A DNA stretch of 64,000 bases, from NCBI RefSeq assembly GCF_019393635.1, contig NC_057861.1, positions 174,266,077 to 174,330,076 of the forward strand. Direction: 5' to 3'. Numbering within the stretch: the stretch's first letter is position 1; each line of letters begins with the position of its first letter. Below the pieces are notes generated by a model. It had not been told where the DNA came from. It searched no databases and saw nothing but the letters and a program-made list of their open reading frames with translations. Shown piece by piece: positions 1 through 10,869 of the stretch. Position numbers and translations under genes: made by a program. This DNA comes from Dromiciops gliroides. Its lineage: Eukaryota; Chordata; Mammalia; Microbiotheria; Microbiotheriidae.

Positions 1-299
1 TCTCCAATGATGATCTAAGCACAAAAAGTGGTCTGCAGGGAATCTTGCAGGATTTTGATTGTCCAAGGACAGTAGCCATGTAGGAGTGATAGCTTGAAGA
101 CTGTTCTGATGTCCCTAAAATGTAAAAACAAACTAAAAGCCTAAAGGATGTATGGGAACTTATGAACATAATCTCTACTCCATTTCTCTCCCTTCTTCTT
201 ACTCCCTGGAGAAATCATTACAAGTACATGGATTGTAGTTATCAGTTTTTTTAAAAAGCCCACAGACCCCATAGTTCAAGAACTCTTACATCTAAGGGT
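1..299. other. Unassigned sequence
   Basis: No coding potential and no repeat I can name. The sequence is AT-rich and of ordinary complexity. Confidence 0.4.
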
Positions 300-620
300 A
301 TGACATTCCCATTCTAAATAGCTATAATGAGGTGGATGTTTTTGTTTCTGTCAAACCTAAATCTGTATCTTTGTACCTTCTACCCATTGCTCTTAGTTGT
401 CCCTTCTGGAGTCAAGAAGAAAAATTCTAATCCCTCTTCCATCCAGTAGCTCTTCAAATACTTGAAGATAGCTTTCATGCCTTCCCATAAGTCTCCACTT
501 CTTGAGGTTAAATATTCTTCATTTTTTCAGTAAGTGCTCCTGTTGGCCCTGTTCTCAATTGATGCTCCTGAGGTCCCTCAGCATCCTCTTGATACTCTCC
601 AGCTGGACTCTTATAAAAAT
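300..620 (-). mobile_element. L3/CR1-type LINE relic, 3' part
   Basis: The plus strand reads like the antisense of the L3/CR1 3' region: a 'cttctacccattgctctta' block, then 'ctcttcaaatacttgaaga' and 'ctgaggtccctcagca...ctccagct'. The same blocks occur in other L3 relics of the window. It is decayed and has no reading frame. The short frame at 534-776 lies partly in it and is not a gene. Confidence 0.6.
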
Positions 621-789
621 GGCATCTCGTTAACTGTTTCCCTTCTGATCTTAGTGCTTTGGGATTTATTTGTGCAATATCTTTTCAGTCTTATACATTC
701 AAACATTCATTTTATCTTCTGTGATATTCTCTATCCCTTTTTTGATCATGAATTCTTCCTCATTTCATATATCTGAAAGGTGATTTCTT

Positions 790-965
790 CCTTGTTGCTT
801 CAAAAACATGGCCTTTTATATCTAGGTCATAAATCCATTTGGAATTTATCTTTTACTATATGAAAACATATGCTCCAAATCACAAATAATTAGAGAACCA
901 CAAATAAAAGCATTCTGATGTTCCACCTCACATTCATCAGATTAGCAAAGCTGACCACTATTGAC
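790..965. mobile_element. L1 ORF2-derived fragments, both orientations
   Basis: Positions 820-860 ('aggtcataaatccatttgg') resemble antisense L1 ORF2 3' sequence. Positions 872-960 ('attagagaaccacaaataa', 'ttccacctcac', 'atcagattagcaaa') resemble sense sequence from the same L1 region. They appear to be two short relics in opposite orientation. Confidence 0.45.
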
Positions 966-1039
966 TCATTAAGCTTCTACCAGTAGATTTAAATTCAAAC
1001 AGAAACAATCTTTACCAGCTACACACTGACTCAGAAAAC

Positions 1040-1130
1040 CACAAGTTAACATTATCTATGTTGTATTGTATTTTTATTTATTTATTAATTTATTTCCCAA
1101 TTATGTTCTAGTCTAGATAGATTTCCTCAC
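1040..1130 (-). mobile_element. Internal piece of hAT-like MITE
   Basis: This segment is the reverse complement of the middle of the element at 58424-58654: 'attatctatgttgtattg', a TTTATTTATTTATT run, then 'tttcccaattatgttctagt'. It has no terminal repeats of its own, so it is a truncated third copy. Confidence 0.5.
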
Positions 1131-1299
1131 TGCAGAGTTTTGCTTATGTTTGCTGAGAGTTTGATACCTCTATAACACAATAGAATTTCTAGTTCTTTTT
1201 TTTGTTTGTATAGTCCTGCTTTTCCCATCTTGAGCTAAAGTTGACTTTTTAAATCATTTAAACTTTTTTAATCCTAAGATTTTTCATTCATCCTTATTA

Positions 1300-1790
1300 T
1301 TTTTCATCTTATTACTTCTGCAACAGTAGTCAAATCTGTCTAGATCTTTTTATTTCTTTTCTATTATCTAATGTGATAGTTCTACCTTATGCCTTTGATT
1401 CATCTGCAAATTCAATAAACCCACCATTTATGCAAAAGTCACTGATACAATTCCAAGTAGAACAGGATCATCAAAGTTTCCTGGAGAATTTCACTAGAGG
1501 CCACTTTCCATGTTGACATTGAACTATTGATAACCATTCCTTGATCCTGACCATTTAATCCATTCCATATCTACCTAATTGTACAACTATCTAGCCCACA
1601 TCTTTTCATATTATCCATAAGAAAAGCATGATGACTTTGCCAAATACTTCCCTCCAATCTAGGTAAATGATATCTGTACCATTTTCCTGTTCTAATAATT
1701 CAGTACCCTTGTTAAAAATAATATGAAGTTAATCTGAAATAACTCATTCTTGATTAATCTCTGATCATGCATTCCTTTTCTAGATGTTTA
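1300..1790 (-). mobile_element. L3/CR1-type LINE relic, reverse transcriptase region
   Basis: Antisense of the L3/CR1 reverse transcriptase region. Recognisable blocks are 'catctgcaaattcaataa', 'ctagcccacatcttttcat', 'agcatgatgactttgccaa' and 'ccaatctaggtaaatga'. The frames are broken throughout. Confidence 0.65.
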
Positions 1791-1849
1791 CTAACCGTTT
1801 CATTCATATGTTCTAGAATTTTGCCAGAAATCAAAGTCAGGCTAGGCCT

Positions 1850-3000
1850 CTGGGCTAAAGTAAAAATGGAAGGAATCTTGGAAGAAAATCTTGGCATAGT
1901 TTGGTTACTCATCCTAGATTTGGAAGGAGGGGGAGGAGATTTCTGAATTCAAAGAAAGAAGCAGAAGAATGCCATTACTTAATATTCTACAGGAGAAATC
2001 TGAAGAGAAAAAATATACTTTCAAGAATTAAATTATGATGACTGAATCCTAAGTAATTTCAGTGAGGAAGAAAAGAGGTGAATGTTTAATCAACTGATGT
2101 GGCTGAACAGATTGCTTATTGACCAATTCAGATTTTAAAAATTAATTCTATAGAAGTGGGAAACAAGAGCAGGTAACTAGAATGAATACAAAAGAGCAGC
2201 ATGGTTTCTGTAAGGCTAATGACAGGAATGCTAATACCCAGAATGAGCTGAAGCTGATGAATGACAAAGACAACAAACAAAGATTTGTGAAAGCTATGAT
2301 GGACATAAGAGAAAAATCCTAGAAGGAAGGGGGTCTAAGAGATAATGACAATGGATAATGGAGAGGGAGCAGAACTACTCAATTCTTATTTTGCATTTAT
2401 TCTCTTCAGAATGGGAAGAATGAAGATAAAAATGAATATCAGTTGAAATCTAAGATAAAATGAAAAAAAATGGCATGAGATCATTAGGGTGGCCTCTTCA
2501 GACCTAGACAAACTACATAGTTGGGTATTCAAAGAATTTGTGAATATAGTAACTGCTGAGCTTCTGTTAGTGGTCTTTGAAAAGTTTCAGAGAACAAGAA
2601 GTGTTTATAGAACTAAATATGACAGTGTCCCTGTTTTCAGAAAAGGAGAAGCTTTTAGTCTTCAAACTTTTGCGTGGTAAGCTGGATTTGATTCCTAGCT
2701 ATATTATGGGATGTTATGAAAGGGAAGGCTTGTGAGAATTTAAATAGGGATAGCTACCTTTTTAAAGCAGTGTAGGTTCATGAAGAACAAGTCATGCTAA
2801 AAAAATTATTTCTATTCAAAAATAGAACCATCAAAAATAGGACTATCAGGATAGCAAATATAGTAACACCATAAGCATAGTATACTTGAGTTTCAGCAAG
2901 GCATTTGACAAAACCTTTTATGTTATATTTTTAGGCAAGATAGATATAGTCTAGATTAGAGTGAGAGAAATGATTATTAATAACCAATGATTTGGGGAAA
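1850..3000 (+). mobile_element. L3/CR1-type LINE relic
   Basis: The best evidence is at 2765-2930: 'ggttcatgaagaacaagtc' followed by 'gagtttcagcaaggcattt' matches the L3/CR1 block encoding FxKNKSC ... DFSKAFD, the reverse transcriptase core. Upstream sequence to about 1850 is AG-rich and probably belongs to the same element, but is less certain. The short frame at 2489-2680 lies within it. Confidence 0.5.
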
Positions 3001-3039
3001 TCTGGAGTTCCTTCTTTTTGTAAAGTCCTGATTTCTAAG

Positions 3040-3400
3040 ATCAGCCTCTGAAGGATAGGACTGATGATAGCAGATAAGATCAACATTCTCCTCAATCAAG
3101 ATATTACTACCCTACCCAACCTTAAAAGGACTTTAAGGTGAAATTCCAGGCCCATTGATTGTCTTCTGCTCAGGTTTGGGTCTGGGATATACATTCTTTG
3201 TCTACATTTCCCTGAGGCTGGGCATAATTTAGACACCCTTAGCCCCTCATTAGTTCATTGTAATATTTATTCTCTCATTACCAATGAGAGTTGATTGCCA
3301 CTTTCAGGAACACCTACTCTTCCAAAGGCATATAAATTGTGAACCCATTGCCATGAGGAGTAACTGACACTTTAATTAATAAAATGCTTAGCATTGTTAA
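3040..3400. other. Unassigned, moderately complex sequence
   Basis: Not matched to a repeat I know. It contains a 'gcatataaattg' box and a later 'aataaaatg', a spacing that would suit an old LTR, but no TG...CA ends or target duplication could be defined. Confidence 0.3.
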
Positions 3401-3452
3401 TAAAATGATTAATTACCCAGAAATTATGTCTCTCAAACTTTTTAAGCATCGT

Positions 3453-3676
3453 AAGAGGTATCAAATATGTGGCCCATGGGACAAATGCAAACCCACGCCC
3501 TCCTTAGTATGGCTCAGACCAGATTAAAATGTAGTTCCTATCTGATTTTAACATGATGATGTATTGATAAAACAAATCTATAAAGATATATGGTTTTCTA
3601 CATCAATATGTGGCACAGAGGGATCCTTGTGCATGGTTTAGTGGCCCTTGTTTCTGTTTGAGATTGATACCACTGG
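3453..3676 (+). mobile_element. hAT-like non-autonomous DNA transposon
   Basis: It begins GAGGTATCAAATATGTGGCC and ends TTGATACCACTGG, giving imperfect terminal inverted repeats of the CAGnGGTnTCAAnC kind. The internal blocks 'agattaaaatg' and 'agggatccttgtgcatggtt' are shared with 58424-58654. No transposase is present, and no clear 8-bp duplication is visible. Confidence 0.6.
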
Positions 3677-3679
3677 TCT

Positions 3680-3920
3680 AGATGATTGTATAATTAGGTA
3701 GATACATAACTGGCTAAATGGCTAAATCCATAGTGTGTATGACTGAGATCAAGTTGTAATGAAATGTTTAGTGGAATGCAATAGGGATTTGTCATGGGCC
3801 CAGTTCTGTTCAATCACTTTTTAAATGACTTGGACACCATGCTTTGTGGATAGCATGAAGATACATTCTGATCTGGATGAATGGAAAATACTATACTTGT
3901 ATTTAAAAAAAATTACATGA
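3680..3920 (+). mobile_element. L3/CR1-type LINE relic, later reverse transcriptase block
   Basis: 'gggcccagttctgttcaatc...aaatgacttggacacc' corresponds to the L3/CR1 block encoding GPVLFNxF..DLD. It probably continues the relic ending near 3000, interrupted by the hAT-like insertion. Confidence 0.6.
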
Positions 3921-4004
3921 GTGCAAGATGGACACATGGCAATACAACAGTTAGCCCAAAATGCTAATGCTAATGTATTAGCCTGTATTAACAGAAACAA
4001 AATC

Positions 4005-4190
4005 AAATATTCAGTACTTCCTGTGTTCTAAGCATGGTGCTATGCATTGGGGATATGAAGAAAGGCAAAAACAGAGTTCATTCCCTGACTGTGCTCCCAT
4101 TCTAAGGAAGAAGGCAACATACACATAACCAGGTACATACCAGACACAGGCTTGGGAAGAAGGGAAACCGTCCTCCTGGGCTTCACTTTG
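4005..4190 (-). mobile_element. L2 LINE 3' end fragment
   Basis: The plus strand reads 'ctaagcatggtgctatgcat', 'tggggatatgaagaaaggc' and '...ccattctaaggaagaag', which is the reverse complement of the L2 3' terminus ('cagcgcttagcacagtgcctgg'). Confidence 0.55.
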
Positions 4191-4319
4191 GTCCAACCAA
4201 GTCTGAACTCTTGCATTTGGTTTGGGATTGTGAAGGGCCTTTAGAAAGTAGAGTATGCCTAGAGGAGGGGGGAGAGGGGCCAAGGGAGGAGGGGTAGAAA
4301 ACTACACCAGGTGAGACCA

Positions 4320-4500
4320 AGGTGAAGAAACAAATGCCATTGAACCTACAAAAGAAGGGAAGACTTAGGGTGGATTTGGTAACTGTCTCTAAGTATTCAA
4401 AATTCTGTTATAAGGAAGGTGGATCAGCATCATTCTTCAGAACTAGGAGCAATGAATGCTTTGAAGCTACAGAGAAGTAGGCTGAACTTGATAGAGAGAA
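4320..4500 (+). mobile_element. L3/CR1-type LINE relic, 3' part
   Basis: 'aagtattcaaaattctgtta', 'gaactaggagcaatgaatg' and 'ttgaagctacagagaagt' match the sense 3' region of L3/CR1 (leucine-rich C-terminus and start of 3' UTR). The 86-codon frame at 4419-4679 starts inside it and is not a gene. Confidence 0.6.
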
Positions 4501-4970
4501 AATCCACCCAACACCTAGGGCTTTTCATAAGCTTAAAGGACTCCTGGGGAAGCAGGGAGCCCACACTCCCACCCCATCACATGAAATCTCCATGTGAAAA
4601 CTGGATGACCATTTGCCAGCTCTGTTGTAGATCTAGGGACAGGTTGGATTATATAAATTCTGGTTTACAGGATCTGTGATTGTATTACAATAGGACTCAG
4701 AAATTATACATGTTCAAATAGTATCCTATACCAAAGAACCAGATAGTTATTGTGACCTTAGAGCAGGACTTGCTCAATGACCCAGCCATTGGGGGCTATT
4801 CCTACGTTAGGCAGGCTATGCATATCCAATATTGATTTTGTTCAATCCCTGAGTAAACTCTTATTCCTAGTAATTCCTGCAAGGTTTGGGGATCAGTCTA
4901 AAATTCTATGGGAGTTGTGGTTTGGTTCTGATAATTCAATAAGGATATAAAAACCCTTATGTCTTCTAAC
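4501..4970. other. Unassigned sequence
   Basis: No gene or clear repeat. Ordinary-complexity DNA between an L3 relic and a microsatellite zone. Confidence 0.35.
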
Positions 4971-4977
4971 ATTACAT

Positions 4978-5155
4978 TTCAATATATGTATATGTATGTA
5001 TACATGTATTTCTATATATGTACATACACCCAGATGTGCACACACATAATATTTACACATATATACATTTCATACAAATATACACCCATCCCCAAACTCC
5101 TAACTCACCCCTACCTATATGTTTACGTTTGTGTGTGTGTGTGTGTGTGTGTGTA
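4978..5155. repeat. Microsatellite zone: ATGT/ACAC steps then (TG)n
   Basis: Alternating purine-pyrimidine sequence. TATG/TATA-rich up to about 5030, CACA/ACAT-rich to 5100, then a clean (TG)n at about 5129-5154. The two short frames covering it are repeat translations. Confidence 0.9.
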
Positions 5156-5162
5156 CTTCATT

Positions 5163-5340
5163 GTTGTATCTGTGGGCATAGTGGAAGAGTCAGGATGGCC
5201 TGGGTTTAGATCCTACCTCACTTGGTAGCTGTGTGATCCTAATCAAGTAATTTAAGCTTTCTCAGCCTCAGTTTCCTCATCTATAACATGGAGATAATGA
5301 TATCTACTTCACAATATTGTTGCAAAGATCAAATCAGGAA
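5163..5340 (+). mobile_element. MIR-type CORE-SINE
   Basis: Order of blocks: tRNA-like head ('gggcatagtggaagagtca'), 'gtagctgtgtgatcctaatc', 'tcagcctcagtttcctcatc', then 'ggagataatgatatctactt' and 'tgttgcaaagatcaaatc'. This is a near full-length MIR. Confidence 0.75.
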
Positions 5341-5449
5341 TACAAACACACACACAGACGTAATGTTTTGCTATATGATGTAGCTATGTTAACCGCTATT
5401 CTAACTGTTGTTCTTATTTTTATTGTTGTTGGTGGTGGAGGTAGTGTTA

Positions 5450-5590
5450 TCCTGTTTCTGACATTTACTTGCTGTGTGACCATGAGCAAGTATCCTAATT
5501 TCTATGAGCCTCAGGTCCCTCATCTCTAATATAAGGGGGTTGGAATAGGTGGCTTTTAAGTCCCCTTTCTAGGTCTGATTCTATGATCTT
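5450..5590 (+). mobile_element. MIR/THER-type CORE-SINE, 3' two thirds
   Basis: 'ttgctgtgtgaccatgagc', 'gagcctcaggtccctcatc', then the THER-like tail 'ggggttggaataggtggc' and 'ctaggtctgattctatgatc'. Confidence 0.7.
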
Positions 5591-5654
5591 ATCAATGTAT
5601 AGTCTTGTAGAGTTAACTGGGCACTGAAAGGCTATTACTTGCCCATGGTCAAAA

Positions 5655-5690
5655 TCACTATTATTAATAATTATTATTATTATCATGACT
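5655..5690. repeat. (ATT)n
   Basis: Short ATT/TTA trinucleotide tract, with a degenerate second run just downstream at 5715-5735. Confidence 0.8.
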
Positions 5691-5741
5691 AGTCTATGGT
5701 GAAAAAAATCACTATCATTTTTATTAATATTATTGAGGCAA

Positions 5742-5890
5742 GGGGCAGCTAGGTGGCGCAGTGGATAGAGCACCAGCCCTGGAGTCAGGAATACCTGAGT
5801 TCAAATCTGGCCTCAGACACTTAACACTTACACAGCTAGTAAGTGTCCGAGGCCAGATTTGAACTCAGGTTCTTATGACTGGCAGGACTG
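5742..5890. mobile_element. Fold-back tRNA-derived SINE (head-to-head halves)
   Basis: Positions 5742-5830 are a plus-strand marsupial SINE from its first base (GGGGCAGCTAGGTGGCGCAG) to 'aacacttac'. Positions 5832-5880 then read the same element in the minus orientation ('cagctagtaagtgtccgagg', 'ccagatttgaactcaggt'). The arms 'gagttcaaatctggcctcag...cttac' and 'gtaagtgtccgaggccagat...' are inverted repeats around a loop of about 7 bases. No poly(A) tail is present on either side. Confidence 0.85.
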
Positions 5891-5989
5891 TTCCTCCCTT
5901 CACTATGCACATTGCCTCTGAACAGCCAGGGAATGATGCACTTGTTCAAGGTCAGTTACTCAGATTGTTAGGGCTTCATTACTCTCATA

Positions 5990-6900
5990 TGGCTTTGGTT
6001 TGCATGGGCAGGATGCCCAAGTAACTGTGAGAAAATTTTCATCAGAGCCCCTGCTCCCCGTCATCTTGATACCATTAAATATTGCCCAGGTAAAGCAACA
6101 CTGTAGGAGAGCTGAAAAGCCTTTTTATTTTTCAAAGAACATTCATGAAAATGTTGTTCAGCGCTCTGATTTTCCATCTACACAGTTCTCCCCTTTCTAG
6201 CTTTCAATCTTCCACTGATTCCCATTTTCCTAAGTTCCATCTCCCCAGAGACCTTGTTGATAGAGCTATGCGTCAACTTTCTTCCTTTTTGCTCACTTAC
6301 CCATGGAAGGAGAACCAGGCTAACTTCAGCCCTGGCTTGTTCGGGGCACAGAAGATGACCTCTTTTATTGTGAAGTCCTTCAGGCACAGGGCTGGGCTGA
6401 GTGTTCACATCAATACGCATACCTGACTGACAGGAAGGATGGTAAATAAACAAACAAAGGAACAGTTTTGATGAGTAGCCCGTACAAATGAGCAAACATG
6501 AAGACAAGCTCTGAAATCTAAGGGGAAACTTGAAATGGGATCTGACGCTCCTCCCTCTGCCCCACACAGCACGTTCATTTGACTGTCACTAAATTTCACA
6601 TATTCTGTCCATTGAACAGACCAGAAAAAAATCATAAAAATAGTTTCTGAAGTCTTGTTGTAGGCAATTAAACCCTACCTGTTCATCAATTATGAAACAC
6701 TCATGGGGGTTGGGCCCAAGGCAAAAGCAGGTCCATGGTTTGTCTTTCACCTCCCCCATCTGCCCTCTTTCCCTTCCTCATACTTCTTCCTTACTAGGAC
6801 AACCCCCATTCACACCCCTTCCCATTAATCACCAACTAAGGCCTTAAAAAGCCTTACAGTTTAAGGGATGATTCCCTAATGAGGGATATTTGAAAACCAT
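5990..6900. other. Unassigned non-repetitive block
   Basis: About 900 bp without a repeat I recognise. The part from 6050 to 6640 has the mixed composition of conserved non-coding DNA, for example 'ttttcaaagaacattcatg'. Overlapping frames on both strands (6145-6426, 6178-6567) resemble no protein I know. Confidence 0.35.
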
Positions 6901-6939
6901 AAACCACCATTTAAATGTGAGTGTCATCATCATCATTTA

Positions 6940-7290
6940 TATTTCAATACTAGGAGCTCTTCCAGGCTGTTCCACACAATTTGGTGCTTAATTCTTTGCA
7001 GGAAGAGCTCCGGTGAAGGGGAACCCACTGCTTCCTATGGCAGCCCATTTGGTTCTTGGATACCTGGAATCATTGGGGAACTTTTCCTTATGTCAAGCCT
7101 AACTTCCCCTCTCTGCATTTGCTATTCATTGCCCTCAATCCTTGTGTTCCCTATAGTCTTACCTACAGCTGCTTCCCAATAAGTGTGAATAATGAATCCT
7201 GTGAAGTGGTTACATTATTCAAATTCACACCAAGTATTTCCAATGGGCTAGAACTACTGACCATATTTTATATAATTAAGGCTCTGAATA
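6940..7290 (-). mobile_element. L3/CR1-type LINE relic, 3' part
   Basis: Antisense L3/CR1 blocks: 'gaacccactgcttcctatgg', 'cagcccatttggttcttgg', 'ttccttatgtcaagcctaa' and 'attgccctcaatccttgtg'. Confidence 0.65.
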
Positions 7291-7379
7291 CTGCATCAAA
7301 ATACATGTGACCACTTTGAGGGATTCATCATTTGCACTCTTCTGGACCTAACAGTAAACATTTCTTGGAGAACTCATTT

Positions 7380-7475
7380 CCCTACCTAGATGGTAAGTTC
7401 CTTGAAAGCAAGGACTTATTTTATATTGATTCTTGTATTTTGTATCTATACTCTGCTCAATAAGCTAGTAAAATG
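7380..7475 (+). mobile_element. L2 LINE 3' end, decayed
   Basis: 'ggtaagttccttgaaagca...acttatt...ttgtattttgtatctata' then 'aaatgcttaataa' follows the order of the L2 3' terminus, but the match is weak. Confidence 0.4.
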
Positions 7476-7479
7476 CTTA

Positions 7480-7660
7480 ATAAGTGCCATGGCTAGAAGG
7501 GAAGGTAAAGGTCATTTCATCCAACCCTCTCATTTGACAGAGGAGGGCCATATGATTAAGTGATTTGCTTAGAGTAGAGATAGGACCTAAACCAAGATCT
7601 TTTTCCTCCTTATCCAATCCTCTTTGCTGTCTCTTTGTTGATTGACTGATGACTAAAAAG
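7480..7660 (-). mobile_element. MIR/THER-type CORE-SINE
   Basis: 'aaggtcatttcatccaaccc', 'tttgacagaggagg', 'aagtgatttgcttagag' and 'ttccttatccaatcctctt' follow the reverse-strand order of a THER/MIR element. Confidence 0.6.
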
Positions 7661-7689
7661 CCTTTAGGCTCAGAGTAATGACTTGACAA

Positions 7690-8210
7690 TACTGGGGTGA
7701 CAGACTGTTGGGTTTATATTTTGGCAAGTTTCATTGTCAATTCTGAAAGGATTTGAATATATTAATGAAGTAACCCCAAGGTGGCACGGATAATAGTCTA
7801 TTCCCTCCCCACCAAAACCCTATAAAAATGGGACTTCAAACTCCTGCCCCACCCCCCAGCACACTTCCATTTCCTAAGGGTCCATGCTCCCTAGTGTTCC
7901 CAACTCTGATCCATGTTTTCATGAGTGATATTCTCTGCCTTTCCCCTTTCCATTCTTCTTCCTCATTTCACCACCCCATCACCTATCCCCGTGCTGCTTG
8001 TCTCTGTCTCCCTTTTGCCTCTTGTCTCTGTCCTTTCTGTGTTTTTTTGATACCACAAACCTATGTGCCTAATTAAAGTGTGATTACAGTCCTGTTTCCT
8101 GATGCAAATTGTGGTCTTTCTTGATAGGTGCCCAAAGAACTGGGCATGCCTGCCCCCATTTCATAATCTCATAAATTAATAATCAATTCAAATGTCAATT
8201 TGGCAGGTGG
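7690..8210. other. Unassigned, C/T-rich in part
   Basis: Includes a pyrimidine-rich run at 7840-8040 (source of the frame 7828-8076) and unassigned AT-rich sequence. No gene signal. Confidence 0.35.
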
Positions 8211-8214
8211 TCCT

Positions 8215-8980
8215 TGGTGGAATGCCACCAGGGATTTGTGCTCAATACTTTTTAACAATTACAATGTCATGCATGGTGTGCTCAGCAAATTTGCAGATAG
8301 TACAAATCTGGGAGAGACCTCCAAGAAATTAAGAGACATAGTTCAGATTCAAAAGGAACTTAACTGAATAGAATATTGAGCTGAATCAAATAAAATGAAG
8401 TTCAATATGGGACCATTGGGTCCAAAAAAGTCAACTTCACAAGAACATGATCAGAAAAAAATAGTCATGTGAAAAAGATCTGGGAGAATTTAAGGGAACT
8501 TTAGGCTTAAAATGAGTCAGTTTGGGACTCCCACAAAAGTAATTTAAAAAGGTATAGCATTTAAGAACAAGGATATAATAGCCCCTTGCTGTGTTCTGCC
8601 CTAGTCAGATCACATTTGGAGTGTTGTGTTCAGTTTTGGGAACTACAGTTTAAGAAAGAGACTGATAAGTGCAGAAAGCAGAATTTTGGATCCATATCAC
8701 AAGAGAATCTATTTGAATAACTGGAAATGTTTAGCTTTTAGAGAAAAGAAGAATCAAGAGATACATGAAAACTGTCTTCAAAAATTCAAAAAAGGAAGTT
8801 ATATAGAAAATGAATTGACTTGCTCTTTGGAGAAGTGGCAGGTTCCTTCTCATTAGAGATCTTCTGATAGAGACTGGATAACCACTCATCAGGAATGTTA
8901 TGGTAGGAATTCCTTTCAGGTATATGTTGGCTTAAATGGCTATGGTGGTTCTTCCCATCTCTAAAATTCAATGATTCTGA
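8215..8980 (+). mobile_element. L3/CR1-type LINE relic, RT to 3' end
   Basis: Sense L3/CR1 blocks in the right order: 'caaatttgcagatagtacaa' (encoding FADDTK in the parent), 'ccctagtcagatcacatttg', 'gagtgttgtgttcagttttg', 'gaaatgtttagcttttagag' and 'aaaactgtcttcaaaaattc', ending near 'aaaattcaatgattctg'. Frames are interrupted; the 76-codon frame at 8626-8856 is part of it. Confidence 0.75.
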
Positions 8981-9204
8981 CTTGCCCAAGTTTACTTAGT
9001 TTTAGAGTTCAGACTTTGGTACCTGTACTCTTTTCCTAATACCATTTTCCCTCTAATCACAAGAACCTTCTTACCACTACTAAGGTAGAAGTTGGGCATC
9101 CTTGCATGATGCTTAATTAGGAGTTTTAAGCCACCTCTGATGAAAACAGCAAAGATATAGAAATTAGAGTTTCACAGTATTTTGTTACTAAGTGACAGCC
9201 TAAA

Positions 9205-9285
9205 CTAATCACAGAATTTTGAAAATGGAGAGGAGCTTAGAGATCTGGCTAATTCAATTCAGTCCTGTGCTCAGATCAAGTTCTT
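9205..9285 (-). mobile_element. MIR/THER-type fragment
   Basis: 'acagaattttgaaaatggag' and 'aggagcttagagatctggct' resemble the reverse-strand THER tail. It is cut by the SINE tail that follows. Confidence 0.45.
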
Positions 9286-9289
9286 TTAT

Positions 9290-9466
9290 TTTATTTTGTC
9301 TTTTTGTTTTTGTTTGTCTCTTTGGTTTGTTGTTGTTGTTGTTGTTTGTGAGGCAATGAAGATTAAGTGACTTGCCCAGGGTCACACAGCTAGTAAGTGT
9401 CAAGGGTCTGAAACTGGATTTGAACTTAGGTCCTCCTGAATCCACTGTGCCACCAAGCTGCCTCCC
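9290..9466 (-). mobile_element. tRNA-derived marsupial SINE (WSINE1/SINE1_MD type)
   Basis: T-rich tail at 9290-9345 (ending with TTG repeats), then the reverse-strand SINE body: 'gaggcaatgaagattaagtg', 'gggtcacacagctagtaagt', 'tcctcctgaatccactgtgc', 'aagctgcctcc'. About 14 bp between 'tgaatcc' and 'actgtgcc' are missing. Confidence 0.9.
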
Positions 9467-9969
9467 CACCGCCCAGACTCTTTTAAAGAGAAATATAGAT
9501 TGTGACTTGTTATATACAAGAAAATACAGTCCTAAAGTGAGAATAACAGATAAGAAATAGACACTATATATTTACATTCTATAGAATTACAGTCATGCTT
9601 TCCACATCATGGAGGTTAGGGGCATAGTGCCTTTCTGGAAAATCCACATAAAATTTTTTGGCTCTCACTTCATACCAGAGAAGAAGTCTGATTTTTTCTT
9701 CTTCTTTTATGGGATGTTTAGAGCACCTTATTATAAAATTTGAATTAAATATTTTGGCATAGGCTATATTATACAATACTATACATATATTTTATGCATT
9801 TCTGAGTTTTTGAACTTTTTTTATATCGTCTGCTAGCCTTGGAATGTTTTCTGTGGTTTCTACAAAACTTGCCCCCCTCCAAAAAAGATCCCATTTATTT
9901 AATTTCTTATGCCAACCTGTCATATATTGAAATCATGATGGGGAAAATTGCAATGTGGAAGTTATAACT

Positions 9970-10228
9970 GTAATAATAAGTGATGATAACAATAGTTTGC
10001 ATTTATATAGTGCTTTGAGGTTTGCAAAGCAAATATTTAATTTGATCCTCAATTGTTCCAGGAAGGTAGGTGTTTTCATTATCCTCATTTTACAGATGAG
10101 AAAACTGAAGTAAGTCAAGTGACTTGCCCAGAGTCACACCATTACTAAGTATCTGAGATCAAAATCGAACTGAGGTCTTCCTGATTCTACATCTGGAGCT
10201 CTATCCACTGAACCACGTAGCTAGAAAA
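9970..10228 (-). mobile_element. MIR/THER-type CORE-SINE, near full length
   Basis: Reverse-strand order: 'tttatatagtgctttgaggt', 'ttgatcctcaattgttcc', 'attttacagatgagaaaact', 'gacttgcccagagtcacac', 'tccactgaaccac'. Confidence 0.75.
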
Positions 10229-10309
10229 AGACATTGATGTTTGTGAGCAGATCTGCTACTGAGAATTTATGGAAGTCCATGGGCAAGAATCACACAGCAT
10301 GGGAAACCA

Positions 10310-10860
10310 TAGAGGGGTTCTGAACACATATTTAGTGAATAGCTTCTACTACTCCAGGCACTTCAAATAGATAAAAAAAAAATTTTTAAACAAACAAACA
10401 AAAAATAGTTCCTCACCTCAGGAAACTTACAGTATCTGAATGAAACAATATGTATACAGATAAATAAACATAAAATATCCACAACTTAAGTAACTATCCA
10501 TATGAGGGTAAGGAAATCAGGAAAGAACTAGTATAGTAGATACCATTTGAGCTGAGTCTTGAAGGAAGTTATGGGTTCCAAGAGTCAGAGTTAAGGAAGA
10601 AGAGAATTCTGGGCATGGCTGGGGGGTGGGGGGAGAGGGGGAGGGCAGGGATAGTATATGGGAAATCATGGAGGCAGGAGATAGAATGCTATATAATGGA
10701 ACAAATGAACAAGTTTAGTTGGAACAAAGAGTGTGCAAGGCCAAGTAATATGTAATCATCCCGGAAAGACACACTGGAACCAGACTGTGAAGGGCTCTAA
10801 ATCTCAAAGAGAGAGAGGTTTGTAGCATGTCCCAGAGGCAAAAGGGAGCTTCTGAACCTT
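10310..10860 (-). mobile_element. L2 LINE fragment
   Basis: The plus strand shows antisense L2 3' sequence: 'cctcaggaaacttacagtat', 'gagctgagtcttgaaggaag', 'attctgggcatggctggg', 'actgtgaagggctctaaatc'. In the minus frame, residues such as LRFRALHSLVPVCLSG resemble the L2 reverse transcriptase C-terminus. G-rich low complexity at 10620-10650 interrupts it. Confidence 0.7.
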
Positions 10861-10869
10861 CTGTTGTGA

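Noticed and set aside
3040..3400. Possible LTR with TATA and AATAAA boxes
   Set aside because: No terminal TG...CA, no duplication and no second copy in the window. Left as unassigned.
6178..6567. 129-codon minus-strand frame, the longest in the window
   Set aside because: No recognised domain, overlaps plus-strand frames of similar length, no exon-like borders seen.
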